From Limnohabitans sp. 2KL-17 (lineage in GTDB: Bacteria > Pseudomonadota > Gammaproteobacteria > Burkholderiales > Burkholderiaceae_C), in the NCBI RefSeq assembly GCF_003063415.1, contig NZ_NESK01000024.1:1-64000 (forward strand): DNA of 64,000 nucleotides, given 5' to 3'. The notes below the pieces were generated by a model that saw only the letters and a list, made by a program, of their open reading frames with translations, was not told the DNA's origin and searched no databases. Both the position numbers and the translations under genes were made by a program. Below, in pieces: positions 8,246-16,391 of the stretch (position 1 is the stretch's first letter; the number at the start of each line of letters is the position of its first letter).

Positions 8246-8575
8246 ATGCTCAGCGGATACCGATTGATGTGGATGCTGGTGATGTTTGACTTGCCCGTGG
8301 TGGAGGCGTCCGAGCGTGCCGCCGCCACACGCTTCCGACTGAGTTTGCTGGACATGGGTTTTGCTCGTGCCCAATTGAGCGTTTACATGCGTTTTTGCAC
8401 CAGCCATGCACAGGTGCAAACCTACTGCAAACAAGTGGAAGCGGCTCTACCCAAAGGGGGCCAAGTCAATGTCTTGCAACTGACCGACAAACAGTACGAA
8501 CGGATCATCAGTTTTCAGGGCAGGCGCAAAGAGCCCGCTAAAAAAACACCCGATCAGTTCGATTTGTTTGGGTAG
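8246..8575 (+). CDS. cas2: CRISPR-associated protein Cas2
   Basis: A 109-aa ferredoxin-fold protein that bridges two Cas1 dimers in the spacer-integration complex. The N-terminal strand ends in VMFDLPV with the conserved aspartate D15, followed by the R-x-x-L-x-x-x-G-F pattern and LSVYMRFC. The C-terminal tail ends DQFDLFG, a strand extension common in type II Cas2. The ATG at 8246 follows the cas1 stop by 6 nt, so the two are translationally linked. The stop at 8575 lies 65 nt before the first repeat of the array. Confidence 0.95.
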   Translation: MLSGYRLMWMLVMFDLPVVEASERAAATRFRLSLLDMGFARAQLSVYMRFCTSHAQVQTYCKQVEAALPKGGQVNVLQLTDKQYERIISFQGRRKEPAKKTPDQFDLFG

Positions 8576-8603
8576 AAAGGCAATTTTGAAGAGACGAAAA
8601 CCC

Positions 8604-8626
8604 AAAAAACCCTTGCAAAACAAGGG
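8604..8626 (-). terminator. Minus-strand terminator at the cas2-proximal end of the CRISPR array
   Basis: Inverted repeat CCCTTG (8610-8615) / CAAGGG (8621-8626) with a 5-nt loop. On the minus strand it is followed by TTTTTTGGGTTTT, a standard intrinsic terminator. On the plus strand no T-run follows it. It lies 15 nt beyond the last repeat in minus-strand order, so it would end the pre-crRNA before it runs antisense into cas2. Confidence 0.8.
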
Positions 8627-8640
8627 CTTATCCTGGGTCT

Positions 8641-10062
8641 AGTCTAGACGATTGGGAAATGCGCTCTGACCGGAACTTCGCAACCAGTACGCTGCGCATC
8701 CACAGGAGTCTAGACGATTGGGAAATGCGCTCTGACCGGAACGTGGATCGCCTCAAGCAAGAGGCCGAAGCCAGTCTAGACGATTGGGAAATGCGCTCTG
8801 ACCGGAACTTGACTTTGGTGTGGGTGGTGTACATGCATAGTCTAGACGATTGGGAAATGCGCTCTGACCGGAACGGTGATGGGTTGCCAGCGACTGGAGC
8901 CACTAGTCTAGACGATTGGGAAATGCGCTCTGACCGGAACACAAACTGGAGGTCTCTGGCGATCCGGCCAAGTCTAGACGATTGGGAAATGCGCTCTGAC
9001 CGGAACCGCACCAGCTCACCAGAATGTATAACGGCTAGTCTAGACGATTGGGAAATGCGCTCTGACCGGAACTCAAGCGCCGTGATGGTGTCGGAATACT
9101 TTAGTCTAGACGATTGGGAAATGCGCTCTGACCGGAACCCATGCTGGCCGCACAAGAGTCGGGTATGGAGTCTAGACGATTGGGAAATGCGCTCTGACCG
9201 GAACAGGGCTGCGCGCATGAAGATCGGCTTGCAAAGTCTAGACGATTGGGAAATGCGCTCTGACCGGAACTGCACTTTCATGGGTGCGCCGCCAATGTGT
9301 AGTCTAGACGATTGGGAAATGCGCTCTGACCGGAACATTTTGCATCTCTTTAGTTAACCACTTTGGAGTCTAGACGATTGGGAAATGCGCTCTGACCGGA
9401 ACAATGGTACTCAGCTAGAACATATTGTATTGAGTCTAGACGATTGGGAAATGCGCTCTGACCGGAACTGTATTTGTAGGATTTACAGAACTGATAGCAG
9501 TCTAGACGATTGGGAAATGCGCTCTGACCGGAACTCAATCTGCTGTTCTTTGAGCTTGGCAATGAGTCTAGACGATTGGGAAATGCGCTCTGACCGGAAC
9601 GTCGCCCGCCACCGGCCAGGCCTGGCGCTGAGTCTAGACGATTGGGAAATGCGCTCTGACCGGAACTTGCCGAATACAGTTAGATTCAGTACAACTAGTC
9701 TAGACGATTGGGAAATGCGCTCTGACCGGAACGGATGTTCCGTGGGCGACAATTGCGACTGAAGTCTAGACGATTGGGAAATGCGCTCTGACCGGAACTA
9801 CTGGTCAAAAAGAGCAGATGAACAAGCAAGTCTAGACGATTGGGAAATGCGCTCTGACCGGAACTGCCGTAGCGGTGACCCGCTGATTGCCGAGAGTCTA
9901 GACGATTGGGAAATGCGCTCTGACCGGAACCTGAACAAGTTCGATATCCACCAAGATGTCAGTCTAGACGATTGGGAAATGCGCTCTGACCGGAACTATG
10001 AAGCTATCTTTGGAATACTGAATAAAAGTCTAGACGATTGGGAAATGCGCTCTGACTGGAGC
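8641..10062 (-). CRISPR. Type II-C CRISPR array: 22 repeats of 36 bp, 21 spacers of 30 bp
   Basis: Repeats start every 66 bp from 8641; the last is 10027-10062. Each of the first 21 is identical (plus strand begins AGTCTAGACGATTGGGAAAT and ends GCTCTGACCGGAAC). The last has two changes (10057, 10061). All spacers are exactly 30 bp and I see no duplicates. In crRNA sense (minus strand) the repeat begins GTTCCGG, contains GCATTTCCC and ends GTCTAGACT, parallel to the Neisseria type II-C repeat that begins GTTGTAGC, contains TCATTTCGC and ends in a -10 box TACAAT; here the same place reads TAGACT. Together with the tracrRNA and the terminator at 8604-8626 this puts transcription on the minus strand. 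The 65 bp between cas2 and the first repeat are the likely site of new spacer insertion, but this is not proven. Confidence 0.97.
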
Positions 10063-10128
10063 TTGACCGAGACCAGACCGCTATGATTGCCCGCTTTGCC
10101 CTGATTCCTCGACTTCCAACGCCCCTCC

Positions 10129-12216
10129 ATGTCTGCCGGACTGAACAACGCCCAACTCGAAGCCGTGAACTATGTGTCTGGCCCCTGCCTTGTGCTGGCC
10201 GGGGCGGGGTCGGGCAAGACGCGGGTGATCACGCACAAGATCGGGCGTCTGATCGAAGCCGGGCTGGAGCCCAAGCGCATCGCCGCCATCACCTTCACGA
10301 ACAAGGCCGCTGCCGAAATGCGTGAGCGGGCCAAGCAGTTGATTGGCCGCCCCGCCAAGGATGTGTTGATCTGCACCTTTCATGCCCTGGGCGTTCGCAT
10401 CATGCGCGAAGACGGTTCGTTGCTGGGCCTGAAACCCCAGTTCAGCATCATGGACGCCGACGACGTGGCCAGCATTCTGAAAGACTGCGGCGGCACCACC
10501 GATGCGGCCACGGCCAGGCAGTGGCAATGGACGATCAGCCTGTGGAAAAACATGGGCCTGAATGCCGAGCAGGCCGCAGCGCAAGCACCCGACGACAACG
10601 CCCGGGTGATCGCCCGCATCATGGCGCTTTACCAGGAGCGTTTGAGCGCCTACCAAAGCGTGGACTTTGACGACCTGATCGGTCTGCCCCTGAAGTTGCT
10701 GGCCGAATTTCCGGAAGTCCGCGAGCGCTGGCAGACCAAGATGGGCCATGTGCTGGTGGACGAATACCAGGACACCAACGCGACGCAATACGAGGTGCTG
10801 AAACACCTGGTGGGTGAACGCGCCCGCTTCACGGCGGTGGGCGACGACGACCAGTCCATTTACGGCTGGCGCGGCGCCACGCTGGACAACCTCAAGCGCT
10901 TGCCACTGGACTTTCCGCAGCTCAAGGTCATCAAGCTGGAGCAAAACTACCGCTCCACCAGCGCGATCTTGCGGGCGGCCAACAACGTGATCCAGCCCAA
11001 CCCCAAATTGTTTCCAAAAACCCTGTTTTCAGAGCTGGGTGAAGGCGAGCCGGTGCGCGTGGTCAATGCCGTCAACGAAGAACACGAGGCCGAGCGCACC
11101 ATCTCGCGCATCCAGTCGATCCGCAGCGGGCATTCGCTCGAATCCAAGCACCGCGAGTTCAAGGACTTCGCGGTTTTGTACCGCGCCAACCACATGGCGA
11201 GGCCCTTCGAGCAGGCCCTGCGCCGCGCCAACATCCCCTACAAGGTGTCAGGTGGGCAGAGCTTTTTTGACAAAGCCGAAATCAAGGATCTGTGCGCCTG
11301 GTTCCGTTTGTGGATCAACAACGACGATGACCCGGCTTTTTTGCGCGCGGTGACCAGCCCCAAACGCGGCATCGGCCACCAGACCCTGGGCCAGCTGGGC
11401 ACCTTTGCCACCCAATACAAACTGAGCCTGTTTGAAGCCTTGTTTGCGGGCAGTCTGCCCAGCGCAGTCAATGCCCGCTCCGTGGCTGGCCTGCATGAGT
11501 TTGGCCGCTACATCAACGACCTGGAACACCGCGCTCGCCAAACCATGGGCAAAGAAGCGGCCCTGGCCTTTTTGCTGGAATGGCTGAAAGAAATCGGCTA
11601 CGAGCAGCACCTGTACGACGGCGAAGACAACGAAAAAGTGGCCTCGGCCCGCTGGACCAACGTGCTGGAATTTTGCGACTGGATGGCCGGGCGCTGTGGC
11701 GGCGAAATCGAGGACGCCACCGGTGCCCAAGCCACCGAAATCAAAAGCCTGCTCGATGTGGCGCAAACCATTTCGCTGATCTCCACACTGAGCGAGCGCG
11801 AGAAAGACCAAAACGTGGTCACGCTCTCCACCCTGCACGCCTCCAAGGGGCTGGAGTGGCCGCATGTGATGCTGGTGGGCGTGAACGAGGGACTGTTGCC
11901 GTTCAAGCTGGGCGATGACGACACGCACTCGGGCAAAAGCGATGGCCCCATGAGCGAAGGCATTTTGCTGCGCCTGCAAGAAGAGCGCCGCCTGATGTAC
12001 GTGGGCATCACCCGGGCCCAGCGCAGCCTGGCCGTGAGTTGGACCCAACGGCGCAAAAAAGGCCGTGACACCGTGGCCGCCCTGCCCAGCCGCTTCATTG
12101 CCGAAATGCGGCTCGATGAAAACACCACCCGTGAAGACCCACGCGAAAAGCTCAAAGCCTTGCGCGCCGAGTTTGCCCAGCGTGTTGCAGATGCCGCAGC
12201 ACAGGCCAAACCATGA
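10129..12216 (+). CDS. rep: ATP-dependent DNA helicase Rep (UvrD/Rep family)
   Basis: Superfamily 1A 3'-5' helicase of 695 aa, the size of Rep. Seen: Q motif LNNAQLEAV, Walker A LAGAGSGKT with K30, ITFTNKAAAEM (motif Ia), DEYQDTN (about 210, Walker B), GDDDQSIYGWRGA (motif III), LEQNYRST (IV), LHASKGLEW (V) and RRLMYVGITRAQ (VI). Rep removes proteins ahead of replication forks and helps restart. The start lies 66 bp after the CRISPR array, with no evident promoter of its own in that gap; array transcription runs the other way. The next gene overlaps its stop by ATGA. Confidence 0.93.
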   Translation: MSAGLNNAQLEAVNYVSGPCLVLAGAGSGKTRVITHKIGRLIEAGLEPKRIAAITFTNKAAAEMRERAKQLIGRPAKDVLICTFHALGVRIMREDGSLLGLKPQFSIMDADDVASILKDCGGTTDAATARQWQWTISLWKNMGLNAEQAAAQAPDDNARVIARIMALYQERLSAYQSVDFDDLIGLPLKLLAEFPEVRERWQTKMGHVLVDEYQDTNATQYEVLKHLVGERARFTAVGDDDQSIYGWRGATLDNLKRLPLDFPQLKVIKLEQNYRSTSAILRAANNVIQPNPKLFPKTLFSELGEGEPVRVVNAVNEEHEAERTISRIQSIRSGHSLESKHREFKDFAVLYRANHMARPFEQALRRANIPYKVSGGQSFFDKAEIKDLCAWFRLWINNDDDPAFLRAVTSPKRGIGHQTLGQLGTFATQYKLSLFEALFAGSLPSAVNARSVAGLHEFGRYINDLEHRARQTMGKEAALAFLLEWLKEIGYEQHLYDGEDNEKVASARWTNVLEFCDWMAGRCGGEIEDATGAQATEIKSLLDVAQTISLISTLSEREKDQNVVTLSTLHASKGLEWPHVMLVGVNEGLLPFKLGDDDTHSGKSDGPMSEGILLRLQEERRLMYVGITRAQRSLAVSWTQRRKKGRDTVAALPSRFIAEMRLDENTTREDPREKLKALRAEFAQRVADAAAQAKP

Positions 12217-12647
12217 CACGACAAACCAGCCGAACCACCTCAGGCCGCTGGCTTGGCGCCTCGATCGCCTTGCTGGCCCTCAGCGCCTGCAACCTGATGC
12301 CCACGCGCAGCGCTTGTCCGACTGCACAAAACTTGACGCCCGAGATGCTGTTCGGCCAATGGACCGTTCAAATCGCAGGCGAAATGCCTTGGGCATTGGC
12401 ATTGGGTCCGCACCAGGAGCACACAGGCAGCCTGCGTGGCGAACTGACTCAAGGCAATCAGCGCCATGCGGTGGTGGCTGACCTGGACGATGGCGACTTC
12501 ACGCTGGAAGAAACCCACGACGGCCAGCGCATTGCCGCGACCTGGCAAGGCAGCTTGCCCGCTGCAGGCTGTGGGCGTCAAATTCAAGGCCACAGGACAC
12601 TGACAGGCCAAAACAGCCGCAGCTTCCTCATCACCCGCACACCTTGA
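12213..12647 (+). CDS. Small predicted lipoprotein of unknown function
   Basis: A 144-aa protein with a signal peptide (hydrophobic stretch IALLALSA) and lipobox LSAC, placing it in the periplasm anchored by a lipid. The mature part contains FGQWTVQIAG, LRGELTQG and a C-terminal cysteine-containing segment (AAGCGRQIQG) with beta-rich character; FGQWTV near the start of a short beta protein recalls calycin-like or heme-associated lipoproteins, but I do not recognise a family. ATG overlaps the rep stop (ATGA), so the two are co-translated. Its position just before tonB-exbBD may be incidental. Confidence 0.75.
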   Translation: MTRQTSRTTSGRWLGASIALLALSACNLMPTRSACPTAQNLTPEMLFGQWTVQIAGEMPWALALGPHQEHTGSLRGELTQGNQRHAVVADLDDGDFTLEETHDGQRIAATWQGSLPAAGCGRQIQGHRTLTGQNSRSFLITRTP

Positions 12648-12741
12648 TGGCCCCGCATCTGCGGGTGTGTGACCTAACCGGGTAGATGGTGCTGGATTTC
12701 TCACGCAAAATACAAGGCTCCATATCCAGGGCATTTGATTG

Positions 12742-13413
12742 ATGAACGCGTACACCGACCTCCAGGCACCCCCGAAGCGAAAGCTCATCGGTCTGGTGGG
12801 TGTGGTCGTTTTACATGCCTTGCTTTTTTGGGCCATCCAGGCCGGGCTGGCCCGCACAGTCATTCAAAAAATGCCGACGGTGGTGCAAGCGCTCTTGCTG
12901 GAAGAAAAGCGGCCCGAAACGCCGCCTTCGCCCCCCTTACCGCCAACGCCACCCTCACCGCCCGCACCCACGCCCCCCAAAACCACACCGCTGCCCCCAG
13001 CCTTTGTGGCGCCTGCCGATACACCGGCGCCAACTGCAGCCCCCAACGCCATCGCAGCGGTCACCGCCACGCCTTCCGCGGCAGCACCCGCAACGGCAAC
13101 AGTGACCGCACCCACCGCACCACCTCGTCCGCCCGTGCGCACAGTGGCCAGCGTCAACATGGCTCAGTGTGAAAAGCCCGACTATCCCAGCGCGTCTAGG
13201 CGAATGGAAGAAGAAGGCACGGTGAGCTTGCGTTTTCTGGTGGGCGCCGATGGCAAAGTCATCCAGTCCGAGGTCGAGAAAAGCTCCGGCTACAAACGCC
13301 TGGATGAAGCGGCTCGGGCCGGCTTGTCAAAATGCCAATTTAAGCCGGCCATGGTCGATGGCAAACCAGAGCAAGCCTGGGCCAGCATCAAATTCACCTG
13401 GCGGCTGGAATGA
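12742..13413 (+). CDS. tonB: Energy-transducing protein TonB
   Basis: TonB links the inner-membrane proton motor ExbB/ExbD to outer-membrane receptors for iron complexes and other nutrients. The 223-aa protein has one N-terminal membrane segment (LIGLVGVVVLHALLFWAI), a proline-rich periplasmic spacer (about residues 50-135, with PPSPPLPPTPP and later TAPPRPP) and a C-terminal TonB domain (DYPSASRRMEEEGTVSLRF, YKRLDEAA, AWASIKFTWRLE). The ATG at 12742 is preferred over an adjacent TTG. The genes for exbB and two exbD copies follow at short spacing, forming one transport-energising operon. No clear Fur box was identified upstream. Confidence 0.92.
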   Translation: MNAYTDLQAPPKRKLIGLVGVVVLHALLFWAIQAGLARTVIQKMPTVVQALLLEEKRPETPPSPPLPPTPPSPPAPTPPKTTPLPPAFVAPADTPAPTAAPNAIAAVTATPSAAAPATATVTAPTAPPRPPVRTVASVNMAQCEKPDYPSASRRMEEEGTVSLRFLVGADGKVIQSEVEKSSGYKRLDEAARAGLSKCQFKPAMVDGKPEQAWASIKFTWRLE

Positions 13414-13494
13414 TGCCGCCTGCAACTTCCCACGGCCCAGCAACGTCACACGCCGCAGCCAATTCACATGATCCAAAGCAAAGGATGCTTACCG

Positions 13495-14334
13495 ATGTTC
13501 ACCTTTAAAAACACCCTGACTGGTGCCGCTTTGTGGGCCAGCCTTCTGATGGCGGGCCACAGCTTGGCAGCGCCCCCCCAAGAAGCAGGCGCAGCGCCAA
13601 AGGCAAGCAGCGCAGCGGCAACCCAAGTTGCAGCCCCAGTTGCAGCCACTTTGGCACCGGCCGCAAGCGCTGCGCCTGAAGACAACCCCTACGGCCTGGG
13701 CGCCTTGTGGGGGCAAGGTGATGCGGTGGCCAAAGGCACGCTGTTGATACTGGTGCTGATGAGCATGGGCAGCTGGTTCGTGATCTTCACCAAGTTCACA
13801 GAGCAATCCAGGATGCAGAAATTTGCCCAAGCCGCGCAAGCCAACTTCTGGGCATCCGGTTCTGTTCGGGAAGCCGCCGACGCGCTGGATGCAGCCAGCC
13901 CCTTTCGCTTCATGGCAGAGAAGGGCCTGGAGGGCGCCAGCAAACACGACGGATTGCTCGGCAACGTGGACTTCAACACCTGGGTCACGATGAGTATTCA
14001 GCGGGCCATGGGCACCGTGCAAAGCCGCATGCAGGATGGCTTGGCGGTGTTGGCTACCGTGGGCTCCACCGCACCTTTTGTCGGCTTGTTCGGTACTGTA
14101 TGGGGCATCTACCACGCCTTGGTGAAGATCGGCATGTCGGGCCAGGCGAGCATCGACAAAGTCGCCGGCCCCGTGGGCGAGGCCTTGATCATGACCGCCA
14201 TTGGCCTGGCGGTGGCCGTGCCAGCGGTGCTGGGCTACAACTGGCTGGTGCGCCGTAACAAGGCGGTGATGGAAGAAGTCAACGCCTTTGGCGCCGACCT
14301 TCATGCCGTCTTGCTGGCCTCGGCGAAAAAATAA
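13495..14334 (+). CDS. exbB: Biopolymer transport protein ExbB
   Basis: Proton-channel subunit of the TonB motor. The frame is open from 13468, but ATG 13495 has AAAGGA 9 nt upstream and gives a signal-peptide-like N terminus (LWASLLMAGHSLAAPP) followed by an Ala/Pro-rich linker, as in longer proteobacterial ExbB proteins. The MotA/TolQ/ExbB domain shows a first membrane helix (GTLLILVLMSMGSWFVIFTK) and the conserved pair LATVGSTAPFVGLFGTVWGI and VGEALIMTAIGLAVAVPAVLGYN. Length 279 aa. The stop overlaps the exbD start (TAATG), indicating translational coupling. Confidence 0.93.
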   Translation: MFTFKNTLTGAALWASLLMAGHSLAAPPQEAGAAPKASSAAATQVAAPVAATLAPAASAAPEDNPYGLGALWGQGDAVAKGTLLILVLMSMGSWFVIFTKFTEQSRMQKFAQAAQANFWASGSVREAADALDAASPFRFMAEKGLEGASKHDGLLGNVDFNTWVTMSIQRAMGTVQSRMQDGLAVLATVGSTAPFVGLFGTVWGIYHALVKIGMSGQASIDKVAGPVGEALIMTAIGLAVAVPAVLGYNWLVRRNKAVMEEVNAFGADLHAVLLASAKK

Positions 14335-14762
14335 TGGCCATGAACCTCGGCCCCACGCTCGGGCCCCAGGACGAAGACGAGGTGATCGGTACCATCAACA
14401 CCACCCCCCTGGTGGATGTGATGCTGGTGCTGCTGATCATCTTCCTGATCACCATTCCCGTGGTCACCACCTCCATCAAGCTGGATTTGCCCAAAGAGCA
14501 AAACGTGGTGCGCCAAGCCAAGCCTGAAACCCTGATCATCTCGGTCAACAAGGCAGGGCAAATTTACCTGTACGACACACCGGTGAAAAACACAACCGAC
14601 CTGCTGGAGCGGCTGAAGAAGTTTTCGGCCATGAAGCCCCAGCCCGAGGTTCAAATCCGGGGCGATGCACAAAGCGAATTTGAATCGGTCGGGCGCGTCA
14701 TGTACGCGGTGCAACGTGCCGGCATCACCCAAGTCGGCTTCATCACCGACCCGGCCCCCTGA
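14334..14762 (+). CDS. exbD: Biopolymer transport protein ExbD, first copy
   Basis: A 142-aa ExbD/TolR protein with one N-terminal membrane helix preceded by INTTPLVDVMLVLLIIF, where the aspartate is the conserved proton-carrying residue, and a periplasmic domain ending in VGRVMYAVQRAGITQVGFIT. It pairs with ExbB to convert proton flow into TonB movement. Its ATG overlaps the exbB stop codon. A second, diverged exbD follows 18 nt later. Confidence 0.92.
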   Translation: MAMNLGPTLGPQDEDEVIGTINTTPLVDVMLVLLIIFLITIPVVTTSIKLDLPKEQNVVRQAKPETLIISVNKAGQIYLYDTPVKNTTDLLERLKKFSAMKPQPEVQIRGDAQSEFESVGRVMYAVQRAGITQVGFITDPAP

Positions 14763-14780
14763 ACCTCCAAGGACACACAC

Positions 14781-15209
14781 ATGGCCATGAATTTGGGCAC
14801 CGGCAGCAGCGATGAACCCGAGGTGATGATGGACATCAACACCACGCCCCTGATCGACGTGATGCTGGTGCTGATCATCATGCTGATCATCACCATACCC
14901 GCGCAGTTGCACTCGGTGAATCTGGACATGCCTGTGGCCACGAGCACGCCCCAGAAAGTCGACCCCGTGGTGGTCAAAATCGACATCGAGGCCGACGCCA
15001 GCTTGCGCTGGAACGGGCAGATCTTGCCCAACAGGCAAGCACTGGAAACCAAATTGTCGGAAGCCGCCGCCTTGCAGCCCCAACCCGAGCTGCACATCCG
15101 TTCACATGGCAAAGCCAAGTACGAGGCAGCAGCGATGGTGCTGGCCAGTGCGCAGCGCTCGGGCCTGACCAAGCTGGGCATTGTGGGCAGCGAAAGATTT
15201 GCCAACTGA
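14781..15209 (+). CDS. exbD: Biopolymer transport protein ExbD, second copy
   Basis: A second 142-aa ExbD/TolR protein with the same architecture: INTTPLIDVMLVLIIMLII (conserved aspartate present) and a periplasmic domain ending in MVLASAQRSGLTKLGIV. It keeps the membrane signature of the first copy but differs widely in the periplasmic part, so this is an old duplication. Operons tonB-exbB-exbD-exbD2 are known in plant-associated and aquatic proteobacteria, where the second ExbD is needed only for some substrates. It is preceded by an AAGGACA ribosome site and followed by a strong bidirectional terminator. Confidence 0.9.
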   Translation: MAMNLGTGSSDEPEVMMDINTTPLIDVMLVLIIMLIITIPAQLHSVNLDMPVATSTPQKVDPVVVKIDIEADASLRWNGQILPNRQALETKLSEAAALQPQPELHIRSHGKAKYEAAAMVLASAQRSGLTKLGIVGSERFAN

Positions 15210-15227
15210 CTCGCTGCTCGCCCAAGA

Positions 15228-15254
15228 AAAAAGCCGCCACAAGAGCGGCTTTTT
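15228..15254. terminator. Bidirectional terminator between exbD and the tctC-like gene
   Basis: Perfect 10-bp inverted repeat: AAAAAGCCGC (15228-15237) and GCGGCTTTTT (15245-15254), 7-nt loop. A- and T-runs on both sides let it stop the exbD transcript on plus and the convergent receptor gene on minus. Confidence 0.85.
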
Positions 15255-15272
15255 CATGGGGTAACCCAACGA

Positions 15273-16259
15273 TCAGTCGGCGTATTTGCCTGCCGCATCG
15301 ACAGCAGCCTTGATCTTGATCATTTCTGCCGCCACAAACTTCTTGTGCTCAGCCGGGTCGGAACGCTTGTCGGTCACCACCAAAGCGCCCAAGTCCTGAT
15401 TCTTCTTCACAAACTCTGGGTCTTTCAAGGCCTTCTTCAGGGCATCGTTCAATGTTTTGGTGACCGCTGCAGGCGTGCCTTTGGGGGCGTACAAACCGTG
15501 CCAGATGGTCAGGTCAAAATTCTTCAACCCCATCTCCTGCAAGCTGGGGTAGTGCTTGAGCACGGCGTGCGTGCCCAGTGGCTTGGCGGTGGTCACCGCA
15601 AAAGCCTTGACACGGCCACCTTCAATTTGCGCCACGGTGTTGGTGGTCTGGTCACACATGACATCCACCTGGCCGCCAATCAGCGCGGTCATGGCCGGCG
15701 CCGTGCCGCCAAACGGGATGGTGGTCATCGCGTCTTTGGTCTGCAGGTTGGACTGCCACAGCAGGCCGCAAATGTGCGAAGCCGATCCCAGACCCGCATG
15801 GGCAATGTTCAACTTGCCAGCGTTGGCGCGGATGTAGTTCTCGAAGTCGCGGTAGGTGTTGGCCGGCAACTGGGGCTTGCCGATCAAGGTCATGGGCACA
15901 TCGTTGACCATGCCCAAAAACTCAAAGTCTTCCAGCGGCTTGTAGGCGATCTTGCGGTAGAGCGCCGGTGTAGCGGCCATGCCGATGTGGAACAACAAGA
16001 GCGTGTGACCATCGGGGTTGGCTTTGGCCACCTTGGTGGCACCGATCGTGCCGCCAGCACCTGCGGCATTTTCGACCACAAAATTGCTGCCAGGAATCTG
16101 CTTTCGCATGGCCTCGGCCAAGTCGCGGGCCACACGGTCCGTTGGGCCACCTGCGGTGAACGGCACCACGATGGAAACAGGCTTGGAACCTGGAAAGGCC
16201 TGGGCTTGGGCGCCCACAGACACAGCAGCCAACGCGGCGAGGGCAATCCATTGCTTCAT
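15273..16259 (-). CDS. Tripartite tricarboxylate transporter receptor (TctC/Bug family)
   Basis: A 328-aa periplasmic solute-binding protein with a clear signal peptide (WIALAALAAVSVGAQAQA). Bug-family marks: the N-terminal strand PVSIVVPFTAGGPTDRVAR, the PGSNFVVENAAGAGGTIGA segment and PDGHTLLL, HIGMAATP; a central GGQVDVMCD; and LTIWHGLYAPKGTP towards the C terminus. Such receptors are very numerous in Comamonadaceae and bind carboxylates. No TctA/TctB membrane subunits are adjacent, so it is an orphan receptor that must use a distant permease or act as a sensor. It has its own upstream gap (16260-16391). Confidence 0.88.
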   Translation of the reverse strand: MKQWIALAALAAVSVGAQAQAFPGSKPVSIVVPFTAGGPTDRVARDLAEAMRKQIPGSNFVVENAAGAGGTIGATKVAKANPDGHTLLLFHIGMAATPALYRKIAYKPLEDFEFLGMVNDVPMTLIGKPQLPANTYRDFENYIRANAGKLNIAHAGLGSASHICGLLWQSNLQTKDAMTTIPFGGTAPAMTALIGGQVDVMCDQTTNTVAQIEGGRVKAFAVTTAKPLGTHAVLKHYPSLQEMGLKNFDLTIWHGLYAPKGTPAAVTKTLNDALKKALKDPEFVKKNQDLGALVVTDKRSDPAEHKKFVAAEMIKIKAAVDAAGKYAD

Positions 16260-16391
16260 TCAAACACTCCTAAAAAATAACTTAACAGTTTAAAAGGATA
16301 ACAAGTGTCATTAAATCGCGGAAAGTACTTAGCCACTTACCCTTGTTTGACCTTGGCTTTGCAATGGAATTAGCCCCTCTGGTTGCCCGCC

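Noticed and set aside
8628-10086. Long open frames on both strands with repeated SLDDWEMRSDRN or FRSERISQSSRL units, looking like repeat proteins
   Set aside because: The CRISPR period of 66 bp is a multiple of three, so a stop-free frame in the repeat continues through many spacers. No ribosome site or family likeness; purely an effect of the array.
12648-12741. Fur box or iron-regulated promoter before tonB
   Set aside because: Looked for the 19-bp [23 protein letters not shown] pattern by eye and saw nothing close enough; the gap holds only a CCCGC/GCGGG mini-hairpin.
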